Assembly: GCA_016207805.1 (NCBI GenBank)
Contig: JACQZO010000023.1
Coordinates: 1 to 55,625 of the forward strand
Direction of reading: 5' to 3'
Origin: Candidatus Abawacabacteria bacterium
Lineage (GTDB): Bacteria; Patescibacteriota; Gracilibacteria; RBG-16-42-10
DNA length: 55,625 bases
This document shows positions 42,860 to 50,584 of the stretch, in pieces. The position numbers were made by a program, and so were the translations under genes. Positions within the stretch are counted from its first letter, which is position 1, and each line of letters begins with the position of its first letter. The notes beneath the pieces were generated by a model that saw only the letters and a list, made by a program, of their open reading frames with translations, searched no databases and was not told the DNA's origin.

Positions 42860-43378
42860 TCACCGACCAAACTGTTGCAAAAGATGATACAAAATAACCC
42901 CAGTAGCCACTGAGACATTTAATGAATGTGCCTTACCAAACATGGGAATTTCTATCACATGGTCACAGAGAGTAAGTAATTCATCTTCAATACCCGAAAC
43001 TTCTTCGCCCACAATGAGCACCGCTGGGAAATCATATATTTGTTTATGGTAAGCGACACCCCCGTGACATTGCTCTAGTCCATAAATGACATACCCTTGC
43101 TTCTTTAAACTTTGGAGTTCGTCAATAATAGTTTCAGACATTACCCAATTAATCCCTTCTAAACCGCGTAAAGCAGTCTTCTTTACTCCACTTTGTTCTG
43201 GCTTGGGAGTATAGCCACTAATTATCACCTTCTCTACCCCGGCAGCATCAGCAGTACGCAAAATTGCGCCGACATTGTATTGGCTACGAATATTATGCAA
43301 AACCAAAACCAAGGGCAGCTTGCCTTTACGGTTGAAAGTCTCGGCGGAAAGTTCAGAGAAAGTGCGTTTGCGCCACAT
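42860..43378 (-). CDS. TrmH/SpoU-family RNA 2'-O-methyltransferase
   Basis: This 172-aa SPOUT methyltransferase has motif 1 HNIRSQYNVGAILRTADAAGVEKV, motif 2 LIVGEEVSGIEDELL, and motif 3 EIPMFGKAHSLNVSVATGVILYHL with the trefoil knot. There is no N-terminal substrate-binding domain, so it resembles short TrmL/TrmH-like forms; the target (tRNA or rRNA) is undecided. A cluster of 7-nt repeats lies directly upstream of the start. Confidence 0.9.
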   Translation of the reverse strand: MWRKRTFSELSAETFNRKGKLPLVLVLHNIRSQYNVGAILRTADAAGVEKVIISGYTPKPEQSGVKKTALRGLEGINWVMSETIIDELQSLKKQGYVIYGLEQCHGGVAYHKQIYDFPAVLIVGEEVSGIEDELLTLCDHVIEIPMFGKAHSLNVSVATGVILYHLLQQFGR

Positions 43379-43380
43379 AC

Positions 43381-43408
43381 AAATTACAGATTACGAATAA
43401 AGGAACAC
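43381..43408. repeat. Heptamer repeat cluster, AAATTAC type
   Basis: Units AAATTAC, AGATTAC, GAATAAA and GGAACAC follow one another upstream of the SpoU gene start. The same word family occurs at 28048-28072 (AATTACG, AATTACA, AATTACA). Confidence 0.55.
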
Positions 43409-43480
43409 GAAGAGTAGGATATCGTGAACCTTGTCCCACAAGGTAGTTATTACTTTTGAAGTATGCAATACTGCTTAATT

Positions 43481-44071
43481 TTATTCACGAATTTGTAACT
43501 TAAAATTATCACCGACCTTGATTACTCCAGGATAGAAAACATTGCCCATTAAACCACGATTATGTAGAGCGGCTTTAACAAAAGCCGCTTCTGGTACCTG
43601 CTGATATTTATTATGGATATTTTTCCCAGGATGGTCACAAGGAAAGTTTTCTGCTCTTACCTCCCATATACAGCCCGAAGGAAATACAAACATTGAACCA
43701 GCCGGCACATCAGAAAATCTAGGAGAGAACTTGTCATCATCGGAAACAAGCATATTCGCTCCCAATAAACTAGCCAGCTCCGTTAAATCAATCCCTGCTA
43801 AACCTAAATTCGTTGCGATACGCTTCAATTCAGTAGTAGAGACAGCTGACCATTGACGCCAGTTGGGCACTTGTAGTTTTTGGCCTTCATAAGGAAGTTC
43901 TACACCAAGGGCACTGCGCTCTCGTTTACCTTTGGTCAAAGTAGTGAAACCTTGATGACGATCTCCCCAAATTCCCCATAATGTACTTTCTATTTCTTGT
44001 CTGCGTTCTGCAACAAGTGCAGCTTCTGGAGTAATAAATACTGCCTCAACTCGCCCCTCAATTATTCTCAT
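43481..44071 (-). CDS. MOSC-domain protein
   Basis: Starting at ATG 44071 (MRIIEGRVEAVFITPEA), this 196-aa protein follows the MOSC pattern: GIWGDRHQGFTT, RQWSAVSTTELKRIATNLG, LLGANMLVS, PAGSMFVFPSGCIWEVRAENFPCDHPGKNI, and NRGLMGNVFYPGVIKVGDNFKL. The Cys in FPCDHPG is the conserved MOSC cysteine. MOSC domains carry sulfur to molybdenum cofactor or related targets. No molybdenum enzyme is nearby, so the target is unknown. Confidence 0.8.
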   Translation of the reverse strand: MRIIEGRVEAVFITPEAALVAERRQEIESTLWGIWGDRHQGFTTLTKGKRERSALGVELPYEGQKLQVPNWRQWSAVSTTELKRIATNLGLAGIDLTELASLLGANMLVSDDDKFSPRFSDVPAGSMFVFPSGCIWEVRAENFPCDHPGKNIHNKYQQVPEAAFVKAALHNRGLMGNVFYPGVIKVGDNFKLQIRE

Positions 44072-44184
44072 ATATTTAAACGTGGCTAATACTTTAGCAA
44101 GGATCACTTTCCGTGACTACTCACCTCCAAACATTGCTCAAAAATATAGATCCTATTACACTCTTCACGTTTTAGTCTGACTTT

Positions 44185-44634
44185 ATGGGGAAAAGTATTG
44201 TAATACATGTCGCTGTGGGAGCCATTATTGTCCAAGATAAAAAAGTCTTGCTTCTGCGTATGAATCGTCCAGAACATAAAAAAGGTAAATGGGGGTTACC
44301 CGGAGGGAAAGTGGCTGAGGGTGAAACATTTGAGGAAGCACTGGTACGGGAAGTAGAGGAAGAGACTGGAATCGGGAAAACACAATATAACTTTGAGAAG
44401 CTTCGTATCATTCATGATGTGCCACAAGCGAGCTGTAAGCATATTTATCTTCTGCATCTCAAAGAGCATATTGATACTATTCGTTTTGATACTGAAGAAA
44501 TCATTGAAGCTAAATGGGAGAGCTTGAAGAGTGAGGCATTAGATCAATACAATTTTCGTGCTGCTTGGGTGTTACCGCTGCTGGTGGAATATAGTGAGGA
44601 TAGGCTGGAGAAGATTAAGGAGGGAAGGAATTAG
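44185..44634 (+). CDS. Nudix hydrolase
   Basis: This 149-aa enzyme has a full Nudix box, GGKVAEGETFEEALVREVEEETGI, which binds Mg and cleaves nucleoside diphosphates linked to another group. The N-terminal VAVGAIIVQDKKVLLLRMN and KWGLPGG fit MutT/ADP-ribose-type members. Substrate specificity is not evident. The stop lies within a four-unit 7-nt repeat cluster (44628-44655). Confidence 0.9.
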   Translation: MGKSIVIHVAVGAIIVQDKKVLLLRMNRPEHKKGKWGLPGGKVAEGETFEEALVREVEEETGIGKTQYNFEKLRIIHDVPQASCKHIYLLHLKEHIDTIRFDTEEIIEAKWESLKSEALDQYNFRAAWVLPLLVEYSEDRLEKIKEGRN

Positions 44635-44655
44635 GAATTGCGAATTGGGAATTGG
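44628..44655. repeat. Heptamer repeat cluster, GAATTGG type
   Basis: Four gap-free units, GAATTAG, GAATTGC, GAATTGG and GAATTGG, overlap the stop codon of the Nudix gene. Confidence 0.65.
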
Positions 44656-44759
44656 GTACCTCATATCGATCTGCTCAAATGTCATCCTGAAGCAAACCAT
44701 CTCATTTCACTTTGAATTCTTGGTGGAGTTTCACTATATTGTGCCTGCTATTGGTATTT

Positions 44760-44835
44760 GGGCCCATAGCTCAGGGGTTAGAGCAGTTCGCTCATAACGA
44801 ATTGGTCCCTGGTTCAAATCCAGGTGGGCCCACCA
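44760..44835 (+). tRNA. tRNA with CAU anticodon (elongator Met or lysidine-type Ile2)
   Basis: GGGCCCA pairs with TGGGCCC. The anticodon stem GTTCG/CGAAT encloses CTCATAA, giving CAU. The T arm is CCTGG-TTCAAAT-CCAGG, then A73 and encoded CCA. The G1-C72 pair and lack of three G-C pairs in the anticodon stem exclude initiator tRNA. The body, including GGTTAGAGCAG and the CTGGTTCAA region, looks closer to E. coli ileX (Ile2) than to elongator Met. The assignment needs the full tRNA set. Confidence 0.92.
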
Positions 44836-45029
44836 CGAATCCGTAGGATGAGTCTTATTTTTTATTAGTTATTTTTTATTCCTTTTCTTTGTATAAGAGT
44901 ACTTAAACGGATTCGGAAAAATGAAAGATAAAGTATAAAAAATAAAATAGGAATGAAGAATAAATTATGAAAATTGCTTCTTAGTTTTCATAATTCTTTT
45001 GTTATTATAAAAAACACTTAATTGTTTCT
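44836..45029. other. A/T-rich spacer with inverted repeat and heptamer-like units
   Basis: CGAATCCGT (44836-44844) faces ACGGATTCG (44907-44915). Between and after them lie 7-nt-phased units such as TTTTATT, AGTTATT and TTTTATT. An almost identical stretch TATTTTTTATTAGTTATT occurs near 29898. A possible extended -10 (TGT-TATTAT, 45003-45008) precedes the next gene. Confidence 0.45.
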
Positions 45030-45371
45030 ATGTTTACTTATGAAAAGTTTCCTGTGTATCAGAAGGCTCACAATCTGTATACTGAGATACTTGGTACAAT
45101 TACTGAAGCTAAAGTGAATTATATAGTTAGCGATCAATTACAAAGAGCTTTATTAAGTATTATTGCCAATATTGCTGAAGGAACAGGAAAGTTTAGCAAA
45201 AGAGATAAACAAAACTTTTATCGCATTGCTCGTGGGTCTTGTCATGAATCGGCTGCTTTAGTAAAGGTTCTATCAAACTTTTGTATTGATAACGACTTGA
45301 TTCAAAAATGGTATGAAGAACTGGTAATTATTGGGAAAATGCTTACAGGCATGATCAGAACTTTTGCATAA
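45030..45371 (+). CDS. Four-helix-bundle protein (23S rRNA intervening-sequence protein family)
   Basis: This 113-aa protein begins FTYEKFPVYQKAHNLYTEI and contains the signature SDQLQRALLSIIANIAEGTGKFSKRDKQNFYRIARGSCHESAALV, typical of TIGR02436/S23 family proteins. Some are encoded inside 23S rRNA insertions; many, as here, are free-standing. The function is unknown, and the pentameric helical bundle may bind nucleic acid. It is isolated between a tRNA and a metallopeptidase-like gene. Confidence 0.88.
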   Translation: MFTYEKFPVYQKAHNLYTEILGTITEAKVNYIVSDQLQRALLSIIANIAEGTGKFSKRDKQNFYRIARGSCHESAALVKVLSNFCIDNDLIQKWYEELVIIGKMLTGMIRTFA

Positions 45372-45472
45372 GCTTTGTGTCTAAATCTCGACTCCGAATG
45401 GGCATTTCCCACCTTGTTAATTTGAAAACAAAAACAAACTATTGTAGCTTATCGTCAATTTACTCTACAATC

Positions 45473-46852
45473 ATGGCTATCCGAGAATTGAGCAATGGGA
45501 TTGAGGCAATATACGCCCAAACATTAGTTGCTGTGGATACTATTTGTGGTGGTAATATCGGTGAGCCTGATGGTGGTTCTCACTTCATTGCCGATTCATA
45601 TCCTAAAACTGAAGTGGCATTGCCTAATGTTTATGCAGATATGCACGCTGTCAATTTAAGAAGGTCAACAGATCCAACCGTTATTAGAGATTCTGTCAGA
45701 GCATTAGTTGAAACATATAATTTAACTGATTCAAGAAGATTGCTATTAGATGCCCTAGCACCAGGGACAGATCCATTGCGGATAAAGTTTATGAGCAATA
45801 TGGGTGATTGTTTTGCGGTAATAGCTAAGACCAGATTGGCAGAAGTAAATGGCGATCCGTTACCGCAATTTGATGACCGTTATTTTGCCTCAGCCAGGAA
45901 AACGCCAGTAATTGTCGAAACAAAACATCTACGAGAGCAGCTCAGGGCGGCTTTAGAAAAACGGGGTATCAATACGACAGATACAACTGATTTACGAGGG
46001 GCAGTAGCAGAATGGACCCAGAGAGTAGGGTATGTTTCTATTTTGGGATTCGACACTCGTACAGCCGCTATGAATAAAGAACTTTTACGACTTACCCGTG
46101 AAAATATTTTCTCAAATCAGATATTTAAGCCGTATGGACACTTTGCAGAATATGCATTTACGGGAATGCAATTTAAACCGGTTTCTAATAAAAGGTTTAC
46201 GGCTTCAAGTGCTTATGCTGGTGGTAGAGACGGTGAAGGTAGAGCATTGTTACAGGGACTAATTGAATACAACACAGATCATCCGATTACTGAGACGGGA
46301 TTGGCACATCTTGTCTCGCACGAAATCACCCCTGGTCATTATATCGATTCGGCTGTAGCAGATTTATTGTGGAGAAATGGTCAATTAGGTTTTGAGGCAG
46401 TGGCTCATACTATGTGCACTACTGAAACTGTATTGCGAGAGGGGTGGGCACAGAATGCTTTGTTAATTGCCTGTGGAGGACAGGAGGGTTTGGAGGAATT
46501 CTTGGGTCCAGACCATGAGGTACAGTACTGGTTGGAGCGTTTACAAGACGCTGCAAAAAATAATGCTTCTATTCTTTTCCAAAGAAATGGCGTAACTGAA
46601 ACTGAACTAATAAGACATTTAGCAATTGACTGTGTACTGGATGATACTTATGTAAAGAAGCTGTCGGGAGCTTGGGCTAGACATCATATTCATGGTCCAA
46701 TGTATGGGCATGCTTATTATGGTGGACACAAAGCGGTGGCTACAGCAATTGAGCACTATGGCTTGCCAGCAGTTATAAAAGTCGGGCTTCATCAACAAGG
46801 TTATTTGGACATTGAAACTTTTGATTTGGCAGTACAAGCTGAAGCTGCCTAG
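45473..46852 (+). CDS. Putative zinc metallopeptidase, DUF885-like
   Basis: Starting at ATG 45473 (MAIRELSNGIEAIYAQT) this protein is 459 aa without a signal peptide. It contains LVSHEITPGHYIDSA, matching the H-E-x-x-P-G-H zinc motif of DUF885 proteins, and downstream VLREGWAQNALL, matching their EGWA glutamate ligand. A late HHIHGPMYGHAYYGGHKAV segment also fits the family's C-terminal pattern. The family is thought to be peptidases acting in the cytoplasm or periplasm; substrates are unknown. The rest of the sequence is divergent. Confidence 0.65.
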   Translation: MAIRELSNGIEAIYAQTLVAVDTICGGNIGEPDGGSHFIADSYPKTEVALPNVYADMHAVNLRRSTDPTVIRDSVRALVETYNLTDSRRLLLDALAPGTDPLRIKFMSNMGDCFAVIAKTRLAEVNGDPLPQFDDRYFASARKTPVIVETKHLREQLRAALEKRGINTTDTTDLRGAVAEWTQRVGYVSILGFDTRTAAMNKELLRLTRENIFSNQIFKPYGHFAEYAFTGMQFKPVSNKRFTASSAYAGGRDGEGRALLQGLIEYNTDHPITETGLAHLVSHEITPGHYIDSAVADLLWRNGQLGFEAVAHTMCTTETVLREGWAQNALLIACGGQEGLEEFLGPDHEVQYWLERLQDAAKNNASILFQRNGVTETELIRHLAIDCVLDDTYVKKLSGAWARHHIHGPMYGHAYYGGHKAVATAIEHYGLPAVIKVGLHQQGYLDIETFDLAVQAEAA

Positions 46853-46900
46853 CTAAACCCCACTTACCAGTGGCACTAATTACATTATTTGCTGAGCAAT

Positions 46901-46930
46901 TTCACAATCCTCGGCAAATTATGTTATAAT
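46901..46930 (+). promoter_or_regulatory. Promoter of the thymidylate-kinase-like pair
   Basis: TTCACA (46901-46906), an 18-base spacer and an extended -10, TG-T-TATAAT (TATAAT 46925-46930), form the best promoter in the window. The predicted start near 46937 gives an 18-base leader to ATG 46955. Confidence 0.6.
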
Positions 46931-46954
46931 ACTGTGAAGTCAAAACAAAACTTT

Positions 46955-47653
46955 ATGCCCAAAACAAAAAAAACTGATACGCCTTTTATTAATGGTACCT
47001 TGATCATAGTAGAAGGAATTGATGGCTCGGGGAAAAGTACCCAGCTAGTGATTCTGAAGAATCTATTGGAAGCTAGCGGTTTTGCCGTAGAGCTCTCTGA
47101 GTGGAATTCTTCTTTGGCAATCAAACCACTGAACAAAAAAGTAAAGGCGCAACGTGATAAAAAAGATCTCGTACATCCACGAACTTTCCATTTAACCCAT
47201 GCTGCTGACATGGCGGATCGCTATGTCAAAATGATCAAAGGTAGCTTGAAGGCAGGGAAAATTGTGCTTTGTGATCGCTATATGTACACCGACATTGCGC
47301 GCAGCGTCGCCCGTGGAGCTGATGAAGCGTATATTCGCAAGGTGTATCAATTTTTGCCTAAACCAGACCTAGCATTCTATTTCCAGGTACCTACTGATAT
47401 TGCCGTGAAGAGAGCTACTGGTAGAGCTGACCTGAAGTTTTATGAGGCTGGTATGGATCTAGGTCTATCAGAAAATATTCTCGAGAACTTCCATCTTTTT
47501 CAGTCAAAAGTAATTGCTAATTATGAACGCTTAGCTAAGCAGGATAAGTTGATTGTCATTGATGGTACCAAGCCAATTTATGAAACTACACCAATAGTGA
47601 AAAAGTACTTACGTGACTATATCAAAAACAAATATTCAGTAACCATGATGTAA
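46955..47653 (+). CDS. Thymidylate kinase-like P-loop kinase, copy 1
   Basis: This 232-aa kinase has the P-loop VEGIDGSGKSTQ, the DR(Y) motif VLCDRYMYTDIARSVARG and a LID region near VKRATGRADLKFYEAGMDL. True Tmk has DRYxxSxxAYQ; here Tyr-Thr-Asp replaces the Ser, so nucleotide specificity may differ. It follows its own promoter and is followed one base later by a second paralogue at 47655. Both may act as a heteromeric or functionally divided pair. Confidence 0.82.
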   Translation: MPKTKKTDTPFINGTLIIVEGIDGSGKSTQLVILKNLLEASGFAVELSEWNSSLAIKPLNKKVKAQRDKKDLVHPRTFHLTHAADMADRYVKMIKGSLKAGKIVLCDRYMYTDIARSVARGADEAYIRKVYQFLPKPDLAFYFQVPTDIAVKRATGRADLKFYEAGMDLGLSENILENFHLFQSKVIANYERLAKQDKLIVIDGTKPIYETTPIVKKYLRDYIKNKYSVTMM

Positions 47654-47654
47654 T

Positions 47655-48470
47655 ATGAAAAACACAAACAAAATGACTACCAAAGGAAAACTTATTGTAT
47701 TCGAAGGCATAGACGGTTCAGGGAAAAGTACCCAAATCAAAAAAGTTAAGAAATATATTGAAAAAGAATATGGTCGTAAAGTAGTAGTAAGCAGCTGGAA
47801 GAGCTCCCCTTTAGTCGGTGATTATCTCAAGCATGTAGAAGAGCTTGATGAACAGCCTACTCCATTGGCAATGAGTATTATTATTGCCGCTGACCTTAGT
47901 GAACGCGTGGCAAAAGTAATTCTACCAGCCTTAGCTGCTGGGAAAGTAGTACTTTGTGACCGGTATAGCTATACCGGTATTATCCGTGATCTCGTAGTCA
48001 ATGGATTGGATGAAGCTTGGCTTGAAGATATGTATAGCTTTGCCCCAAGTCCTGATATGGTGCTCTACTTCAAAGTTACTGATGCTATTTCCGTCCAAAG
48101 AGTAGATAGTCGTATGGAAGCGGGAGTAAGTAAATTAGCGAAAAAGCTACGTAAGAAAAAGGGTAAAATCTCACCTAAACAAATGCAACGCTTGATAAAA
48201 AAGTTAAAAGGCAGCATGAGCGGTGGATCTATGTCCGGATCAATGGTGGATACTCTGCGCTCACTAAAAAAGGGTGAGAAACTTTATCAAATCAATGGTG
48301 ATCCGCTAACCGCTGAAATAGCCCAAGATCAACGCTTGACCTTGGTCAATAAGCTGATCGCCACTTACGAACAGATGAGTAAGAAAAAGCATTTTCAAGT
48401 AATTGATGCTATGCAGCCCATTAAAGCTGTTAGTAAACAAATTAAGAGCTTACTCCCATCAGTACTTTAA
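47655..48470 (+). CDS. Thymidylate kinase-like P-loop kinase, copy 2, with Lys-rich insertion
   Basis: This 271-aa paralogue of the previous gene has P-loop FEGIDGSGKSTQ and VLCDRYSYTGIIRDLVVNG. In the LID area it carries an insertion of about 60 residues, first Lys-rich (KLAKKLRKKKGKISPKQMQ), then Gly/Ser/Met-rich (GSMSGGSMSGSM). Such an insertion is absent from normal Tmk (about 210 aa). The start lies one base after the stop of copy 1. Either copy could supply dTMP kinase activity; the insertion suggests a second role. Confidence 0.82.
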   Translation: MKNTNKMTTKGKLIVFEGIDGSGKSTQIKKVKKYIEKEYGRKVVVSSWKSSPLVGDYLKHVEELDEQPTPLAMSIIIAADLSERVAKVILPALAAGKVVLCDRYSYTGIIRDLVVNGLDEAWLEDMYSFAPSPDMVLYFKVTDAISVQRVDSRMEAGVSKLAKKLRKKKGKISPKQMQRLIKKLKGSMSGGSMSGSMVDTLRSLKKGEKLYQINGDPLTAEIAQDQRLTLVNKLIATYEQMSKKKHFQVIDAMQPIKAVSKQIKSLLPSVL

Positions 48471-48507
48471 GTGTCCTTGTCTAAAATCTATTTTGCTCCA
48501 TACTGGT

Positions 48508-48525
48508 AGAGACTAAGCGGTCTCT
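48508..48525 (+). promoter_or_regulatory. Hairpin abutting the start codon of the nuclease gene
   Basis: AGAGAC (48508-48513) pairs with GTCTCT (48520-48525) over a TAAGCG loop, extendable by GG/CC. It ends two bases before ATG 48528, where it could hinder initiation. Confidence 0.45.
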
Positions 48526-48527
48526 CC

Positions 48528-49058
48528 ATGAAATTGAGTAAATCCCAGCTACAAAAAGTCATTAGTCTTCTAGTACTATTGGCTTTTTTGCTTGTATCTT
48601 TGCTAGCACCACCAGATTTACCCCCACCTTCCCCCACTCCCATAGGCACAACAATAGACAAGAGCCTGGTTAAAGCTCAGGTCATGCGAGTGATTGATGG
48701 CGATACGATTGAGTTGAATACTGGAGAAAAAGTCCGTTATATCGGCATCGATGCCCCAGAGGTAAACAGTCGCGATACAAAGATTAGTTGCTATGCCAAT
48801 GAAGCTACGGCAAGAAATCGGAGTTTAGTAGAAAACAAAGAAATCACTATGCAAAAAGATGTGAGCGAAACTGATCGATATGGCCGGCTATTGCGGTATG
48901 TATATGTTGATAATCTTTTCGTAAACCATGCCTTGGTAGCTGACGGTTTTGCCCGAGCAAAGGATTACCCTCCCGATAGTAAATATAAGAGTTTGCTGGC
49001 TAATACGGAAACGGAAGCAAAAGTCATTAAGCAAGGCTTATGGGGAAAATGCCAGTAA
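48528..49058 (+). CDS. Secreted thermonuclease-like (SNase) nuclease
   Basis: This 176-aa protein has an N-terminal hydrophobic segment (VISLLVLLAFLLVSLLA) and a Pro-rich spacer, followed by a staphylococcal nuclease domain. RVIDGDTIELNTGEKVRYIGIDAPE holds the Ca-binding Asp residues and catalytic Arg; TDRYGRLLRYVYVDN holds the second Arg. The end QGLWGKC is typical. It could degrade DNA or RNA outside the membrane, to gain nucleotides or during DNA uptake. It is probably membrane-anchored. Confidence 0.92.
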   Translation: MKLSKSQLQKVISLLVLLAFLLVSLLAPPDLPPPSPTPIGTTIDKSLVKAQVMRVIDGDTIELNTGEKVRYIGIDAPEVNSRDTKISCYANEATARNRSLVENKEITMQKDVSETDRYGRLLRYVYVDNLFVNHALVADGFARAKDYPPDSKYKSLLANTETEAKVIKQGLWGKCQ

Positions 49059-49060
49059 TG

Positions 49061-50191
49061 TTATTGATTTCTTTGGAAATAATGCTCTGCTTCAAGTCTC
49101 GCCCCATCATATTCAAAAAGATATTTAGCTTCAGTGGCCTGAATTTGTTGAAGTGTTTTTTGGACCACATTTTTGCCAGCCCCAGTGCTCATTGCTGCCG
49201 GGCACGTTAAGCGGTCTTGAGTAAAGGCCTCGGCAATCGGAACTTTTATTATTTTTTGGATCACTTCATAAATCCATTCACGAATAGCAACTGTATCAAC
49301 TAGATGTTCTCGATTAATAACCTCAGGATTGATACTCAGCGCCAACTCTGGCTTTTCACCTGACAAAATCAAAACCGATGGCCCTGACTTTGTTAGATAG
49401 CGATTTCCCAGTGTGTCGAGAAATAATTCAATATGATTATGTGTTTTGGACTGTCGACCAACAAAATGCCTAGCCTCTCTACCAAGCCGGGTATGGGAAA
49501 TCACATCAATCGGACCAGAAAAGCGCGTATGATAAAAATCTAAAATAAGGCCAAGGAGATCACGGATTACTCCCAAACCATGGGTGAAAGCTAAGTGTTG
49601 TACCGTGCTATCAGCAATATGTGGTTGTACTTTTTTTCTTCTTTCCAGAAGAGTAACGAAACGGTGATACCAATGATCTTCTTCAGACCAGACAGCACGA
49701 GACTTGCTCATGTTGATTTCTCGTTCAGATACATAGGAATGGACAAAAGTATCACATAGAATGAAAAAACTGCTCATAATCAATCTCCAGGGACTTGGAT
49801 TGGCAACCCAGCTTTCCCAATTCGCATGTAATCTGAGCAGCCTTTCCAAACTAACAGCCGTACTACGATTGTTTATTTTTCTGCCCTTAATTTTTCTGTT
49901 ACCGAACTCACGAGGAAGCACCAAGTAAGCATCTGGATTGATTTCTTGCCATTGAACAATTCTGGTCCAAATACGGGCACTGAGTAGAGATGCCAAAGCA
50001 TAAAACTCTTTGCGTAAAGCTAACTTTTCTTGTTCCTCAGGTAAACATATCTCCGTATCAGGTTTTGCTAAAAGAACACACTGCTCTTCACGAACAGGGA
50101 TAACTACGGAATGACCAATAGCGCTTTCCAAGGCATTAAATAGCTCATGAATTCCTAGGGGAAGAGATGCTTTAGTACTATGGGCTGACAT
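49061..50191 (-). CDS. Hypothetical protein, unknown
   Basis: I do not recognise this 376-aa soluble protein. It is His- and Arg-rich in the middle (EEDHWYHRFVTLLERRKK, HTRLGREARHFVGRQSKTHNHIELFLD). It contains LVLPREFGNRKIKGRKINNR and ends with YDGARLEAEHYFQRN. No signal peptide, membrane helix or familiar nucleotide-binding motif was found. It converges on the nuclease gene with two bases between stops. The codon pattern and continuous frame support a real gene. Confidence 0.7.
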   Translation of the reverse strand: MSAHSTKASLPLGIHELFNALESAIGHSVVIPVREEQCVLLAKPDTEICLPEEQEKLALRKEFYALASLLSARIWTRIVQWQEINPDAYLVLPREFGNRKIKGRKINNRSTAVSLERLLRLHANWESWVANPSPWRLIMSSFFILCDTFVHSYVSEREINMSKSRAVWSEEDHWYHRFVTLLERRKKVQPHIADSTVQHLAFTHGLGVIRDLLGLILDFYHTRFSGPIDVISHTRLGREARHFVGRQSKTHNHIELFLDTLGNRYLTKSGPSVLILSGEKPELALSINPEVINREHLVDTVAIREWIYEVIQKIIKVPIAEAFTQDRLTCPAAMSTGAGKNVVQKTLQQIQATEAKYLFEYDGARLEAEHYFQRNQ

Positions 50192-50584
50192 GGAAACAAG
50201 GGTATTATTCGAAACGTACTAATCGTGCTCTATAGCCAGAAGATGGTGATAGCAGAATTTACTATAAAAAGATCTCAATGTCGATTCGCCTCAGGCTATG
50301 AATAAGCTTTGAATGGCGAATTTCTCTGGTTAATAATTTTCCCTCAACTGTCGTACCGGACTCAGATCCGGTACCCAGCTAGGACAATAGTGCTGTGAAG
50401 TAACATGAAGTTTAAGAGTGACATTGTCCTAGCTGGATACCAAATCTAGTTTGGTATGACAATGGGGATGGATTACTGACCAAGCTAATTTGTCATGCGT
50501 GGTCAACTAAGGTCAAAACACTCAAGACAGCTGATTTGTCATGTATTATTTATCAAGACTAAGAATGGTCTGCCCTAAAATATT
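50192..50584. other. Gene-free region carrying a palindromic repeat element
   Basis: This 393-base stretch has no credible gene. It holds the REP-like inverted pair at 50349-50461 (separate entry). After it, a short direct repeat AGCT(A/G)ATTTGTCATG appears near 50484 and 50530. The first 150 bases show no clear structure. Confidence 0.6.
50349..50461. repeat. REP/BIME-like inverted pair of 40-nt palindromic units
   Basis: Unit 1 (50349-50388) begins TGTCGTACC, folds TACCGGA against TCCGGTA, and ends CCAGCTAGGACAAT. Unit 2 (50423-50461) is its mirror: ATTGTCCTAGCTGG, then ATACCAAA against TTTGGTAT, ending GGTATGACA. The two differ by compensated changes inside the small stems. They flank a 34-base core, forming a cruciform-like element with TGTC(A/G)TACC ends. 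Confidence 0.75.

Noticed and set aside
44760-44835. Initiator tRNA-fMet
   Set aside because: It has a G1-C72 pair and lacks the three G-C pairs in the anticodon stem.
45448-45478. Promoter TTGTAG-N18-TACAAT before the metallopeptidase gene
   Set aside because: The predicted transcription start falls after the ATG at 45473, so it cannot serve this start codon.
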